64,000 nt of DNA from Liolophura sinensis (lineage: Eukaryota; Mollusca; Polyplacophora; Chitonida; Chitonidae), in assembly GCF_032854445.1 (NCBI RefSeq), contig NC_088300.1, forward strand, positions 42,773,682 to 42,837,681. Direction: 5' to 3'. A model generated the notes under the pieces. The model was not told the DNA's origin. It saw only the letters and a list, made by a program, of their open reading frames with translations, and ran no database searches. Shown one piece after another: positions 1 to 11,505 of this stretch (position 1 is its first letter; each line of letters begins with the position of its first letter). The position numbers were made by a program, and so were the translations under genes.

Positions 1-892
1 GGCCATGACACCTTCCTTGATCCCATGACGACGGTATAGATCTGCCAAAGTAAAATACGTATCCTGAGTGAAATTAAAGACACGATAAAAGCGGAAATGA
101 GACATATTATTTGATCACACTGAAATACTGAGTAATGTATCAGAAGCTCGCCATGTTTACATATACAGTGTTTATAGACACAGTGCTGTGCCTTTCCCGT
201 TTAATATGCTGAATGAAGAGTTATACAGAGTGAGAACTGACACAATTAATTGAATAACTTGGTCACTGAAGCATCGATCGTTGGTTGAACATTACTGAGA
301 AAAAGCAAGGGGCTACCGATCAATACAAGCGCCTGTGTTTTCAATATTACCATACGTCTTGCCCGCTTTTCAAGGTATAGCTTCTGCACACCACAACTTG
401 CTTTGAATATTTCTACTCCAGAACGGTTCCCCCTTGCACCCGAAATCCTCCATGTTGCCTCGCCTGGGATTTTGACTTCCGAGCAGATCATCTTCGAGTG
501 ATGGTCTAATTAATGTAATTTCAAAACTTCCTAAAGTATAAAACGATTTCAAGAAATAAATATCTGAACAATAGTTGTATTAATTTGCATATTGGCCTCC
601 ACTGATAAATTTTATAACAACTTTCAATACATTTCCTTCACTTCAAAATACAAATATTTTGGCAGTGTAAATTAGCGGACATCTTGCCTTTTACAATGTT
701 TTATAATCCTTCGCTCTACGCCATGTGATACTGTACTCTTGTATGAAACAGTACACAGTTTTACAGTACTGTAATCCGCTATTCACCTTATTTATCGGCC
801 GTATAAATGCATACGTGTACTTTGTGAGGTAGAATCACTCAAGGCCATTGACTAGATTCTCATCGGCACAACTGTCAGATAACAGAACCGGA
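1..892. other. Gene-free stretch, no recognised element
   Basis: AT-rich sequence with short open frames only. A minus-strand frame over about 246-491 is open for some 80 codons, but it has no recognisable domain and no clear splice context. I see no supported gene, RNA or repeat here. Confidence 0.5.
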
Positions 893-1127
893 CCCAGTTG
901 TTCAAAAGTGTATTGGCTTATACCAGTATTATGTTATATTTTATATTTAAGAATTTAGCCAGACTCAGCAGCCAATGCAATTGTCCAAAGCCAAAGTATA
1001 ACAGCAGCAGCTTTAGTTCATATTTAATTCACTGGTACACAATGGTTTTTAGGCTAGGTACAAAACTGAACATTTGGCTTAAAGTTAAATCTGGTAATAA
1101 GTCTTAAAACTGTATTGAACAACTGGG
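893..1127. mobile_element. MITE-like palindromic element, family M1
   Basis: The ends are inverted copies of each other: the left end reads CCCAGTTGTTCAA and the right end reads TTGAACAACTGGG. Further inside, TTTAAG/CTTAAA and AAGCCAA/TTGGCTT blocks also pair, so most of the 235 bp can fold back. It has no coding capacity. A related copy lies at 36124-36345 inside TTC17 intron 15. This is the structure expected of a non-autonomous DNA transposon; I did not find a convincing target-site duplication. Confidence 0.65.
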
Positions 1128-1265
1128 CCCACAACTACAATGTATATAACTTAATGTCTCAGCCTTGATCATTTGAGGGTTGAACATTAGGAAAGATGTA
1201 AGTCGATAGTGAATCTGCGTCCTGTTCAGTTGCAAGGTCCAGATGGCACCGAGAGGCTGGGATTT

Positions 1266-1907
1266 TCATAATACTACGCAGCACCACCATGTTTCGATCT
1301 GTTCCACCGGCACCGTGCTTGCAGACTTCCTAAGCTTTCTCCTTCTAGGCGGAGGAGTTGCTGTGGTGCTGAACATGAAAGAATAGTCATTATTTGGGTC
1401 ATCTCCAAACCAGAATTCCTTCATGGCATCCATGAATTCTTCTTCACTGATAAATCCGTTCGTGTCCAGGTCGAGGTGAACAAACACGCGGTGAGCGAAG
1501 CCTTCCGAGTCCAGACCGTGCCAACGGTAAAACACGGCCAGTTCCAACTCGGTCAGGTTGCCGTCGCGGTCGTCGTCAATGATATGAAACATGGCCTCCC
1601 AGAGTCCCTCGAACTCGGCGCGCAGAGCTGGGTACTTCCCTTCCTGCAGCAGCCGCATACAGGACATGTACATTGAGTCTGTGATCTCGAGGCTGTTCTC
1701 TCCCAAGCACTTCTCCATCAGCCACCACCACTGCAGCCAAAGGTTGTGCAGGCGCATAGCATTGTTCTCCGGAAGTGCAACAGATGACTGGGTAAAATTG
1801 CGGGCTAAAATATCGAAGTCGTTGAACGTGATGGTGCCATCTTTATCTGTGTCCAAGAAGGCGAAGAAAGCCTTCCATTTGCTGATCAGATGAGGTGTTA
1901 GTGGCAT
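1266..1907 (-). CDS. EF-hand calcium-binding protein (SCP/calexcitin-like) with C-terminal CaaX box
   Basis: Reads as 213 residues from an ATG at 1907-1905 to TGA at 1268-1266. Seen: three good EF-hand loops, DTDKDGTITFND near residue 19, DDDRDGNLTELE near 110 and DLDTNGFISEEE near 145. A degenerate hand lies between the first two, and conserved aromatic residues fill the helices. This four-hand plan with one lost loop matches sarcoplasmic calcium-binding protein and calexcitin, which buffer or sense cytosolic calcium. The C-terminal tail is unusual: a proline/arginine/lysine stretch (PPPRRRKLRKSAS) is followed by WWCCVVL at the stop. CVVL fits a CaaX box of the geranylgeranyl type, and the neighbouring Cys could be palmitoylated, so membrane attachment is inferred. 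The frame stays open about 120 nt upstream without another ATG, so a spliced 5' exon is possible and the start is uncertain. It lies 2.8 kb from a related gene on the same strand. Confidence 0.8.
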   Translation of the reverse strand: MPLTPHLISKWKAFFAFLDTDKDGTITFNDFDILARNFTQSSVALPENNAMRLHNLWLQWWWLMEKCLGENSLEITDSMYMSCMRLLQEGKYPALRAEFEGLWEAMFHIIDDDRDGNLTELELAVFYRWHGLDSEGFAHRVFVHLDLDTNGFISEEEFMDAMKEFWFGDDPNNDYSFMFSTTATPPPRRRKLRKSASTVPVEQIETWWCCVVL

Positions 1908-2920
1908 GATGGTGGAACAGTCCCGGTGGGTCTTCACTGGGACACCGTATGTAGATCTCACGGCAGCCCAGTTTACGCCATACAGTACATATAACCAAGG
2001 ACTGAATTGCTCAAGAACTCTTTCTGGTATTCAGCTAAAGCAAGTCATACTTGTAAAGCACCTGGTGTGTCGTTTAACTTCCCACGACGGCAGCCACTAT
2101 GTGCATGTATAGGATGAGGGGTGTTCAGCCTGGCTATTATACACTCCCTAGCACATGTGACCCACTACGCTAACAACGATCCATATATAACCAACACTGG
2201 CAATAACAAGTCCGTTCATTGACCTCTTGTGAGTCAAACAGAGCTGTAGAACAGTGATATCACTACTGACCCTTAGGAACGGCTTTCTGCACAGTATTGG
2301 TCGATAAAACAGAGGAAGTCCTCATTTACCTGCAAACGTAGTGCCGATCGGCTCCTTCCGTACGATTCCGTAAGTCTCGCGTTGACCGTGACAGCGCATA
2401 TAATGTGTGACACACTGATTCAGCGCGATGTAACAAGTAAACAGGCTGTAGAGTTGTGCCTCATGTAAACGTTAGCTCGTTGTGTGTACAACGTTTTACA
2501 TGCCGCCTGATTTAAATCAGTAGGTTTACTGACATGAAAGAGATGTGTATCTGTTCTCAGTCAAATTAACCCAACTATACAGGTAAAGGAAATTTAGTTG
2601 AAGACAAATTACACGACTGGCTAAGTAAGCCCGAAGTGAATCTCGGTAGTGTGATAAAATCTATCCTCAATTGTCGCTTTTATCAAACTACAGGCCTATA
2701 CTCTTGTGACGGCATACTGTTAGCTGTGTTCCACACTCAAGTTTATACAGTCTAATCTTTGCTAATTTTCGTCTTCTCTCCCCCCCCCCCCCCCCTATTT
2801 TGCTCACGTCACGACAGTCATAGTGGTGAATTATGTATAACACGACACATTGAGCGTAGCTCCGTCCATAACCCTATGTTTAGAAGGTTTCATCTCCAGA
2901 ACGTGCCACCGGACCCGATA
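1908..2920. other. Intergenic sequence upstream of the left EF-hand gene
   Basis: No coding region or RNA recognised. It should hold the promoter, and possibly a small 5' exon, of the minus-strand EF-hand gene at 1266-1907, but no TATA box or exon can be assigned. A poly-C run lies near 2780. Confidence 0.4.
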
Positions 2921-2924
2921 TCAT

Positions 2925-2975
2925 TAAAGCGTCCTCTTCGGGAGGCGGTAGATCTAGCTGGGTCTGTTTGCCATG
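2925..2975 (+). mobile_element. Fragment of SINE family 2 (tRNA-like head)
   Basis: The stretch AAGCGTCCTCTTCGGGAGG and the following GCGGTAGATCTAGCTGGGTC match the head of the SINE copies at 16488 and 36969 (TAAAGCGTCAGCTTCAGGAGG). Only the tRNA-like head is left. Confidence 0.5.
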
Positions 2976-4672
2976 GTCAGCTGTACACCCAGCTCCCCTC
3001 CCACCAGCTCCTCTCCAACAGGATGACGTTAAGGGTCAAAATCCAGCGGACAAACCAGCGGTTACAGATTTTCGTATACCTATGATATTAGCAGGCCAAC
3101 AGTGTAGGCGGCGGTCACTGAACAAATAGCTAACAGGAAAAGAGGAGGGGTGGGGAGACGACACTTGTAGTATGAGTGCCTCATGATTATACTGACCTAT
3201 AAATACGTGGACAATCAGCAAAGGAAAAAAATAAAACATGTTTGGATACTATCTCGTGTCCACCACGTCCGACAGACACTAAATTCCATATGCATGTATT
3301 TATAATCATTGAAGCGTAATACCGGTGATGCATGTTCACTAAAGTATCAGTATGTAAGATCCCCCGCTTTACCTGGAGGCTGGAGCACGGATGTTTATTA
3401 ATTAACACGCTGATACCTCTCGAGGATGACATAAAAAATCATGACGTCACGTACAGTCATATTCACAACCATGGCCACCGTGTAAAAAATAAAATACTTG
3501 GACCACCTGTATAAAACATCACGTAAATCCTGTCATTAAAAAGGTTTTTTTTCTCCAAACGACGCTGTGACAATAGGTATATTTATGGAGAATTGTGCAA
3601 GTATACTCTGGTATTTGCCGTGGTACCAATAACGTGCTCCAAATGAAAGGATTTCCTACAGAAGTAGATTTGTTTACTTTACTTATTTATTTATTTATTT
3701 GACGCTGTACCTAAGATTTTTTCCACTAATGCCATGGCGATGAGTTTTATGGGTGGAGTAAACTATGCGCAGACCTTGGGCCAGCAAGGTTGATACTGCT
3801 CCATGCCTTTGGTAGATTACTGACGAACTCTTCCATGTGCATATGGCGAACAGATATGTGTGCCAAGTGGTCATCAACGAACCCAAGGTTTCGCAAACGA
3901 TCACACTGTAGAGTCGTCGACTGTTCATCGTGACTAAGGCCCTAAGAACAGTGAATCTGCAAAAGTCTTTTTCTCCACATTAAAAAAAAAATAATAAGAA
4001 TAAGTAGAATTTTACAAATACAGGGACTTCGATATAATTTGTACTGAAAGTATTTATTTGCAATAGATTACTTAATATTTACATGGATATTTTTTACGCA
4101 TGACGTAGGCTACCATTTGCCCTGAGCATGCTTTTTTTCTTACGAGTTTAGGACCAAATGGTTAGGTATCCTGCATTCTCGATAATCATGTATGTTATGA
4201 TTTCATTGGGTATAGAGTCTCGTGTATGTCAATTTCTTAGCTTTGAAGACAAAGCTTATTACCTTTTCTGGCGAAGTCGGCTTTAGTTATTCTTTGTTGA
4301 CGGTCAAACACACTAACACTGACATCATTTAACTGTATATGCCTAGTTGGTTGACACCAATCAGATACCTGACAAATACACCCTGAGCATGCGTGCTGCA
4401 TTTCCTTCCCAGTGCCATTACTGTGATATCTCAAGAATGTTTGCACATAATGAATGTGGCATTGTTTAAACCTAGCTAAGTGAATCGCCGCTTAGGCGTC
4501 GAAAAGCGCATATATATTAATCCGCACTGTGTTAATCCATATAATACCACGTGCACGATTCAACCTGTCATCCAGTGGCCAATACACGCATTATGACATT
4601 CCAGTTACACAAGAGCATGACTATCCAGTGTACAATTTGCTTAAACGCTGAAACGGAAATTTGGATTAGTGT
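2976..4672. other. Intergenic sequence between the EF-hand genes
   Basis: Simple runs (poly-T near 3550, TTTATT near 3685, poly-A near 3985) and unremarkable unique sequence. On the minus strand an AATAAA lies at 4058-4053, about 0.6 kb past the stop of the right EF-hand gene. It could be that gene's polyadenylation signal, but such hexamers are frequent in this AT-rich stretch. Confidence 0.4.
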
Positions 4673-5298
4673 CTATAAAGGATCCTGATAGAAGAATTCT
4701 CTTTGTTTCTCCAAAAGTCCTTCCCTGTCAAACAAATACGGAATCAGTCCATTTCGAAACCTCTGATCTCCGAAGAAATATTCCCTGTATGCAATTCTAA
4801 ACTCTTCTCTAGAAACGGAACTGTCACGAAGCAAATTGAGATTATTGAACAACGTCTCCACAATTATTTGATTGTGAATTCCCACTGCCTTGTAAAAAAC
4901 TGTAAGTTCCTGTTTTGATATTTTTCCATCTCGATTAATATCAATAATTTCAAAAAAAATCTCACTGAAAATGTCCAGATCTTTGAAAAGATGTGTGTTG
5001 TCACTGACTTTTCCCAGTAATTGTCGTAAGGTCTTGCAAAATACGTCCGGATTTATCTCCCCTGCTGCCACTTGGCACAGCTCTTCCTCTTGTGTTTTCA
5101 GCCAGTGCTGCGCTTGCCTCCTCACATGCATTGCTCCACTTTCTGACAGCAGATTTCCTGCCTCCCGAATGAATCTATCCGCCAAAGTTCGCAAGTCTTT
5201 TTTGGTCCATTTCCCATCATTATCGGCATCAAAAAACTTGAAGAAGTTTGTCCATTTGACATACAGATGAGAGACAAAGGATTCGGGTTCGACTTCAT
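4673..5298 (-). CDS. EF-hand calcium-binding protein (SCP/calexcitin-like), 3' terminal exon
   Basis: On the minus strand a splice acceptor (TTTCTTTTCAG at 5309-5299) opens an exon that runs to TAG at 4675-4673. It begins with 2 nt completing a codon, then 207 residues. Two loops are usable: DADNDGKWTKKD near residue 25, and the canonical DINRDGKISKQE near 120. The last hand, NLLRDSSVSREE, lacks the loop glycine and position-3 ligand and probably does not bind calcium. Order and spacing match the neighbouring EF-hand gene (KWxxFFxFxD before hand 1, then EYFFGD or EFWFGDD after the last hand), so the two are tandem paralogues. This one ends in FFYQDPL with no CaaX box. The ATG at the exon edge is out of frame, so the real start is in an upstream exon I could not identify. 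Confidence 0.78.
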
Positions 5299-5301
5299 CT
5301 G

Positions 5302-5740
5302 AAAAGAAACAAGAGTAAAGTCATTTTAGATTTATGAAACGTTTCAACTGATGAATATTTATGTATTGTAATATCCGAGGTAATACACTGGAGAGAAAAG
5401 AGAGAAAGATGCAGTAGAGCCCATGATAAAGTTCCTTAGCTAAAGCTGTTTTCCACTCTGTATTTAATTGATATCGATCGTTGCCAAAAGCCACGCTGTT
5501 GCAAGTAAGCTTAATACATGCTATTTTAAAACGACTTAGCTAAGTAGGGGCATATATAATCCTACTGCAGAGTTGTCGGGTTTATCCAGTCTTCAGTGAA
5601 AGGCCATTCACCTGTTACATTAGATAAAAGTGTATTTTCGGAACATGTGTAATACAATCCCCGCTCAAAGTACAAGGTAATGGAATGCAGTCATATAACT
5701 TGCCGGTGTTAGTTTTATGCGTGATTCACACTGTACATTT
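5302..5740. other. Probable first intron and upstream region of the right EF-hand gene
   Basis: Minus-strand sequence upstream of the acceptor at 5299. It should contain the missing short 5' exon, or lead to it, but no ATG plus donor combination stands out. Confidence 0.35.
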
Positions 5741-5744
5741 CAGG

Positions 5745-6620
5745 CGGTATTTCGGGTCGTATTTCAGGCTAAACCACGTCGTCGTTGTTGGTGCGATGTG
5801 TTCATACTGTTTGGGAAGAAATGTGGATGTTCACGCTAAATCACGTGAAGTGGTATTGTGTTATTGGTGATATGTAGTGATTTTGTGAATACGGTCGTTA
5901 CTCAGGCTAAATCGAACGAAGTGATATTGTATTATAGGTGATATGCAATGATTTTGTGAATGTGGTCGATATTCAGGCTAAATCGCGCGAAGTGATAAAT
6001 ACCATATTGTTGTTATTGGTGTTATGCAAGTGCTGTTACTGTAAAAAAAAGGTAGTTATTCAGGCCTAGCTTGCTTAAAGAGAGGGTGTTGTTATTGGTG
6101 TTTGTGTATTCATACTGTGAAGAAAATTACGTTGTTTTTCAGACTAAATCGCGCAAAGAGGTCTTCCTGTGGCACTGTGCCTACTGAAGCTGCATGAGAA
6201 GAATGTCATTTTTCAGGCTAAACCGCGTGAACAGGGGCCGCTTCCAGAAAGCCATTTCTGACTTAAGTCAAAAATTAAATTCTCTTTGCAATGCTTAGTT
6301 ATTGGTACTTAAAGTTGGACACGTTTGTCTTAAGATAGCATTGATGAAGTGTACAAACTGTTCATGAGTTAAGTCCAAAAATATGCTTTAAATTGTCATA
6401 CCAATTTTGACTTCAGTCAGAAATGGCTTAGTGGAATCGTCCTCAAGTCTTACTATAGAAATATACTTATGCTTAGAAATAAATTGTTATTCAGACTCAT
6501 TCGCCCGAGGAGGTATCATTGTTATTGGTGTGGTATGGCTATTCTGATACTAAGAAGAAAGTCATTCCTCTGGCTAAATTGCGTAAAGAGGAGGCGTTTT
6601 TCGTGGTTCTGTGTAGGGCA
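5745..6620 (+). repeat. Old diverged tandem repeat
   Basis: A motif close to TTCAGGCTAAATCGCGTGAA recurs at irregular spacing of about 65-120 bp (near 5755, 5832, 5903, 5970, 6060, 6135, 6212, 6490 and 6570). Each copy is followed by variants of GTTATTGGTGATATG. Copies differ from one another by many substitutions, so this is an ancient array. It is interrupted by the palindromic element at 6252-6428. No coding frame is maintained. Confidence 0.6.
6252..6428. mobile_element. MITE-like palindromic element, family M2
   Basis: The left end GCCATTTCTGACTTAAGTC and the right end GACTTCAGTCAGAAATGGC are near-perfect inverted repeats of about 25 bp, and inner blocks also pair. Short, non-coding, inserted within the decayed tandem repeat. 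Confidence 0.65.
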
Positions 6621-6659
6621 CTCATTATTGAGAACATTATTTTGCAATTATAATAAGTG

Positions 6660-9125
6660 TAACGACAACAATTAATTACGAACTTATTTTAGGAAACTCA
6701 AAACTAAGACGTTTATCGACTGCCATATGAAATGATCTACACTGTATACCTGTACCACATCATTCCCAAATCTGTAGTTGTCGGTAAGATCAAACGGGTA
6801 GGGTCTTATTTCGAAAGTCCGGACAAACGTTTCATGAGATCTTAATACATGTTGTTATAAACATATAAACATATGCACACAAGTTGGAGTATGTATGGGA
6901 TAGTTGTTCTCGGGGCGTTTGATGACCTTTCACGTGCGTACAGTTAATTAGCAGTGTTGTTCACCATTTAATACACCCTATTTCGAATTTATTCGACCCC
7001 TGGTGTGCTCTGTTTATCCCGTATACATGTAATTGTAGCAGGAATATTTAGTTTCTTTTTTTCACATGGTTAGTCCATTTACCCCCCCCCCCCCACCCCC
7101 ACCCCCCAAAAAAACATGGGACAGAAATGTAATTCTTTGCTCTCAGCACTACTAATATCTATCCTAATGATTAGAATTAGGTTACAGACAATATTGTCTT
7201 CTTCACGATATGTCATCATGTCACTCAAAGGAAGTCGCAAAAAAAAAAGCGCATCCAAGCGAGAAGAAATCACAGACACCGATATATACATTTATTTCTC
7301 ACTGAAACAATTAACACCTACTGTAAAAGGACGCCCATCCATTGACCCAGTTTCTTCCATCAATCACTTAAACAACTACGTGTTTCAGCTCTGTCATGTT
7401 GACCTATACTATGTACTAAGGCGACGGGTGCCGGGGAAGTAAAAAGAAATCCGAAGGTACTTGAGAATCGTCTGCACAATTTGATAATGATGTAGCGTTA
7501 AGACTTTCACTATATCGTACAGGTAAAACTGTACGGTAACTGACATAGCGTCCGTTTTTAGCCGTTAGCTTAACGAAAACCGCGACCTTCGTGTCCCCGT
7601 GGAAGACGTCGAGGGCACACACAGTGCAGATCCACGCCTCCTTCGTATTCCGCGGTGTCGCGAAGGTCGCGGCTTAATCAAGAAAAATCTAGTTATTAAA
7701 TAAGACATGAGACATATCATATTTAACATTTGCAAAATTAGAAAAAAAAAATGGAATGCATGTATACAATCCCTGTTACACAACTTTTGCAAAAGCTGGT
7801 TCACCTGTCGTGAATATACATGCAGGAACCAGCCCTGCATCTGATATTCTATATAGACAATCCATCAATGAAGACGTGAATGTGACGTCAGTGTGCATTC
7901 CGGTCTCAAATGCCTTCAGGCTTATGACCTTCGCATGTTTTACATGTTCAAACACTTACTTCATGAACGGATTTGGTAAACCATGCAGCTAGGCAGAGTT
8001 GTACATTAACAATATTGCTAACTACTTAGTTTCACTCCCTTTGGAATATAATTTCTTGACATACTATAATTCCTATAAGATAGAAGTATGTATTTTTGTA
8101 ATCCTGTTCTGATAAGACGTAAGGCTTAAAAATGGAGAATAAACACAAATGAGCTAAAACAAAAAAACCGTATCGTATAATACTACATCAGACATACTTT
8201 CGAGCAAATCTAGCCGACTGATATGCATGTACAAAGGTAGACATTATCTGCATATTTTCTTTTCAGTACAATGGAATCTAGTCCATGTCCCATACATAGT
8301 TGAGTGGTTTCTTTACATGTGGAGACATAAGATGTTGTACTGAGCGAGACAAACACTATGAAAAGCTACAAATCAACTTGAACTAACTTTTCAGTACGTC
8401 TATATATAACAACTGAAAATCTGTACTGTGGCCATACTCCTAAAACACAAATATACATGTTCATTTTCTTTCGGACATTGCCCTGAAACATCTGTACGGT
8501 TTGTGTAATATTGGGTACACCCGCCGAAACACTTTAAGAAACCCTTAAGTATATTTTATTTTATTTACATCTTTGATGAGAAAGCTCTTCAGCTAATGGT
8601 GTCTATATGATAAGACTGTCGCCAGAGGACATACTCTACTGTCTTAGTGTGGACAGAAATAAAAGTGCTTAGCCCAAAGCACTTATCTAAAACAATAAAG
8701 GATGATATCTCTGTACATAGGTGTTCTTTGATTTTCTTCGCCACCATTCGTTCAGTCGACATTGTACCAGCGGGGTGTGACAGATGCCCAAGGAAGTGCA
8801 GTGTCGAGTATTTAAAAAGTTGCGTATTGCGTATATGCAAATTAAGCAATAATGACGTCACAGACTGCACTAGTTTTCCATTACCGAATTTGCCATTTCC
8901 TGTTTTGTGTGTGTGTGCTTATAAATGGTGTCGGAATCGTGTACGTGCATGTAGGAGTATTCCCTAATGCACTTTAATGGTTGTGCCTCAAAGATATACG
9001 TCAGTCTATGTATACATAATAACTGTTGACAACAGATAGGCCTATAGGCCCTACCCTGTAGATACATTCTTCGATAACACATGTAGGCGCACGGTACATT
9101 GCAATATAGCTATGTGAGACTGCTA
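6660..9125. other. Gene-free stretch
   Basis: Unique AT-rich sequence with a C-rich run at 7081-7108 and one GC-rich palindromic patch (listed separately). Short frames on both strands carry no recognisable domain or splice context. Confidence 0.5.
7576..7680. repeat. GC-rich palindromic patch, copy 1
   Basis: GCGACCTTCG on the left and CGAAGGTCGCGG on the right form an inverted repeat around a GC-rich core, standing out from the AT-rich surroundings. A related patch is at 12160-12280. It may be a short non-autonomous element. Confidence 0.4.
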
Positions 9126-9132
9126 CAATGTA

Positions 9133-9351
9133 CGAGGGGCCGAGAAGGTTAGCGCGCCAGCACGATTTGACCAAGGAGCCTCCCACAAATGTGGTCGCTG
9201 TGAGTTCAAGCCCAGTTCATGCTGGCTCCCTTTCCAACCGTACGTGGGAAGGTCTTGCAGCAACCTGCGGATAGTTGTGGGTTTCCCCCGGACTGCCCGG
9301 TTTCCTCCGACCATAATGTTGGTAAAACATCAATGAAATAAATAAATCCAA
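9133..9351 (+). mobile_element. SINE family 1, nearly full length
   Basis: It has a tRNA-like head (GAGAAGGTTAGCGCGCCAGC, then the B-box-like GTGAGTTCAAGCCC), then the family body (GCTGGCTCCCT, CAACCTGCGGATAGTTGTGG, GTTTCCTCC) and an AATAAATAAAT tail. Part of the 3' domain is deleted. Confidence 0.8.
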
Positions 9352-11348
9352 TGTGATGTATGACAAAGATCTGAGAACAAAGTAAGCTGTTGCAATAGTC
9401 TGTAACCCTTTAGCATTTCCTCCTTGCTTACCACAATGTAGAACGATGTATACACGGCTAAATCAATGGTGGAATGTTTGTTGTATGTTTTTGGCCGCCT
9501 TCATGGCGTTGCATGTAGCCTACAACTTGTGCCAGAAAGACGATAATCCCAGAACAACCTTTGAAATTAAGGCCTGCAATGTAAAACATTTCGGGCAATG
9601 GGAATCTATGTTACTGGATGCGTATATGCAGAAAATCAAAAGTTTGTTCCATAAAATACATGTATAAATATTAAGGAATAAATAATAAAAATTAGGAAAC
9701 AATAAGACAGGACCATGAGCCTCGGTGTCAGATGGACTCTGATATTAAACTGTACACTGTACAGACTGTTACCAACCACTGATACATAAGTATGGTTGGT
9801 TTCAAGTATGCAGATTTCTCTGTTGATTCCATACAAATGAAAACGCAGAGCTCTTTATCCGTTCGCCGTTTACCATTTCCTAGTTTTCGCTTAAATTTCA
9901 ACTCATGCACGCGGGCATACAGATCGCTCTCGCCAACGGGGGTTCCCTGGGGTGGCACACCGGTTTTGCGAGTTTTTGCTGATCGTCATTGTGTATTCAT
10001 GTCTCTCTTGGCAATAATAGTCACTTACTATTCTTCGCCGCTGGGTTTCTGTCAGTGTGGGTCTAGTTGCTCCACTTGTGCATACCCATATCCTATACGC
10101 ACCGAATAGTACGATAACCATCATTGAGAGGATATGTACAGTTGTAAAATACAGTTAGCATGCCAGTTTTGCATGCGAGGATACCGTTTATGTTGAAGAA
10201 GAGATGATAAATACAAATAAGATATAAAGATCACATGCTAATGGACGTAAGAGTGCGCCAAAGCTAATTAACTGGGTTGATTTTTGGTATGTTATTCAAA
10301 GGATATGGCATTTAGCGTCCTGGCCGATGGCCTCTCTGTTTTCCTCTAGTATGCATGAGGATTTGACACGCAGCAAAACAGCTGATTGCTTACCGAGTGT
10401 GTATTCCCACATGAGTGAACACCGTACAACCCACAAAGATGTACATGTTCGCACTGTTTGAACGTATTTCAAGTAATACAATCGTCTACAAGGAGGTAAG
10501 ACAGTTCTTGTCTTCATCTTTTTATGAACATAAAATCAGCCACATATGATTTTGTTGATTTTTAGCGGATATATGGGAAATCTTTCAAGGTTATGATTGT
10601 GGTTTGTTGACTACTGACTGATGGATTGTACTTACTTTTTTGCTATAGAAGTTACGAAACGTGGCCGTAATGTGGATAGTCATCATTCAGCTACTGTTCA
10701 CCGGAATGTATACGTGGTAATACACAGGTAACTGATTAAGCGATGATTGTGTTATCAGTGACTTACCTGTGGTGGAGTCCATGGCGCATCTGGACGACCG
10801 AGTACCTCTGTACCTGGATCGCAGTCAAAAGGCGTTCTGGGTATGCAGGCTATATACCTACAAACGACCACATATACACAGGGTGCACGACGCCCTGTAA
10901 CAATTAAGGCTCGCCACAATTATAAGACTCTACTCCGCCTCTGACCTAGTTTTGTTCTCTCTTTCCGCTTCACTGCCTTTTCTGAAGTTCCCATCCAATG
11001 GTAGGTCCGGTGTATGAGGTCAGAATGTATGAGCTGGGATTCAGCCGATCAGTGCCAGACAGGTATCAGTGACGTTCATCTCACTGGTGATCAGTTGGTC
11101 TTGGCGAGACTAACAAGGATGTTTTTAAATGTCATACCCCGTCACTATAGCAGCCATGCGTGAAGACACGTCTATACCAGTGGACGAAAAGTTGTACAGC
11201 TGAATGTCTGACATATACCTTCAAATAGCGATTGTGCGAATATCTGCATTCATACGGGTATGACAGATTACCGCCTGTTACACTATATGTGAAAAGTTAT
11301 ATGAACTGATCGCGTGGGAGGGGGTGGGGGGGTGGGGGGAGGTGCGTG
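9352..11348. other. Gene-free stretch
   Basis: Unique sequence with no recognised gene, RNA or repeat. Overlapping frames of about 70-105 codons near 9790-10124 on both strands have no domain I recognise. Confidence 0.45.
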
Positions 11349-11505
11349 CGTCACCTCCGGCCGTACGTGGGGAGGGCAGCAGCAACCAGCGGATGGTCGT
11401 GGGTTTCCCTCGGGCTCTGCCCGGCTTCCTCCCACAATAATGCCGCTCCTGAATATTGTTGAGTACGGCGTAAAACACCAGTTCAATAAATAAATATGCA
11501 TTGAT
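11349..11505 (+). mobile_element. SINE family 1, 5'-truncated
   Basis: Begins in the body (CCGGCCGTACGTGG, GCGGATGGTCGTGGG), continues through CTCTGCCCGG and GAGTACGGCGTAAAACACCA, and ends in AATAAATAAATA. The tRNA-like head is missing. Confidence 0.8.

Noticed and set aside
5099..5300. The ATG at the 5' edge of the right EF-hand exon as the start codon
   Set aside because: It is out of frame with the EF-hand protein and lies directly after a good splice acceptor, so the exon is internal or terminal and not first.
9133..9230. tRNA gene candidates in the SINE heads
   Set aside because: A- and B-box-like sequences are present, but the cloverleaf is broken and each is joined to a SINE body. 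They are tRNA-derived, not tRNA genes.
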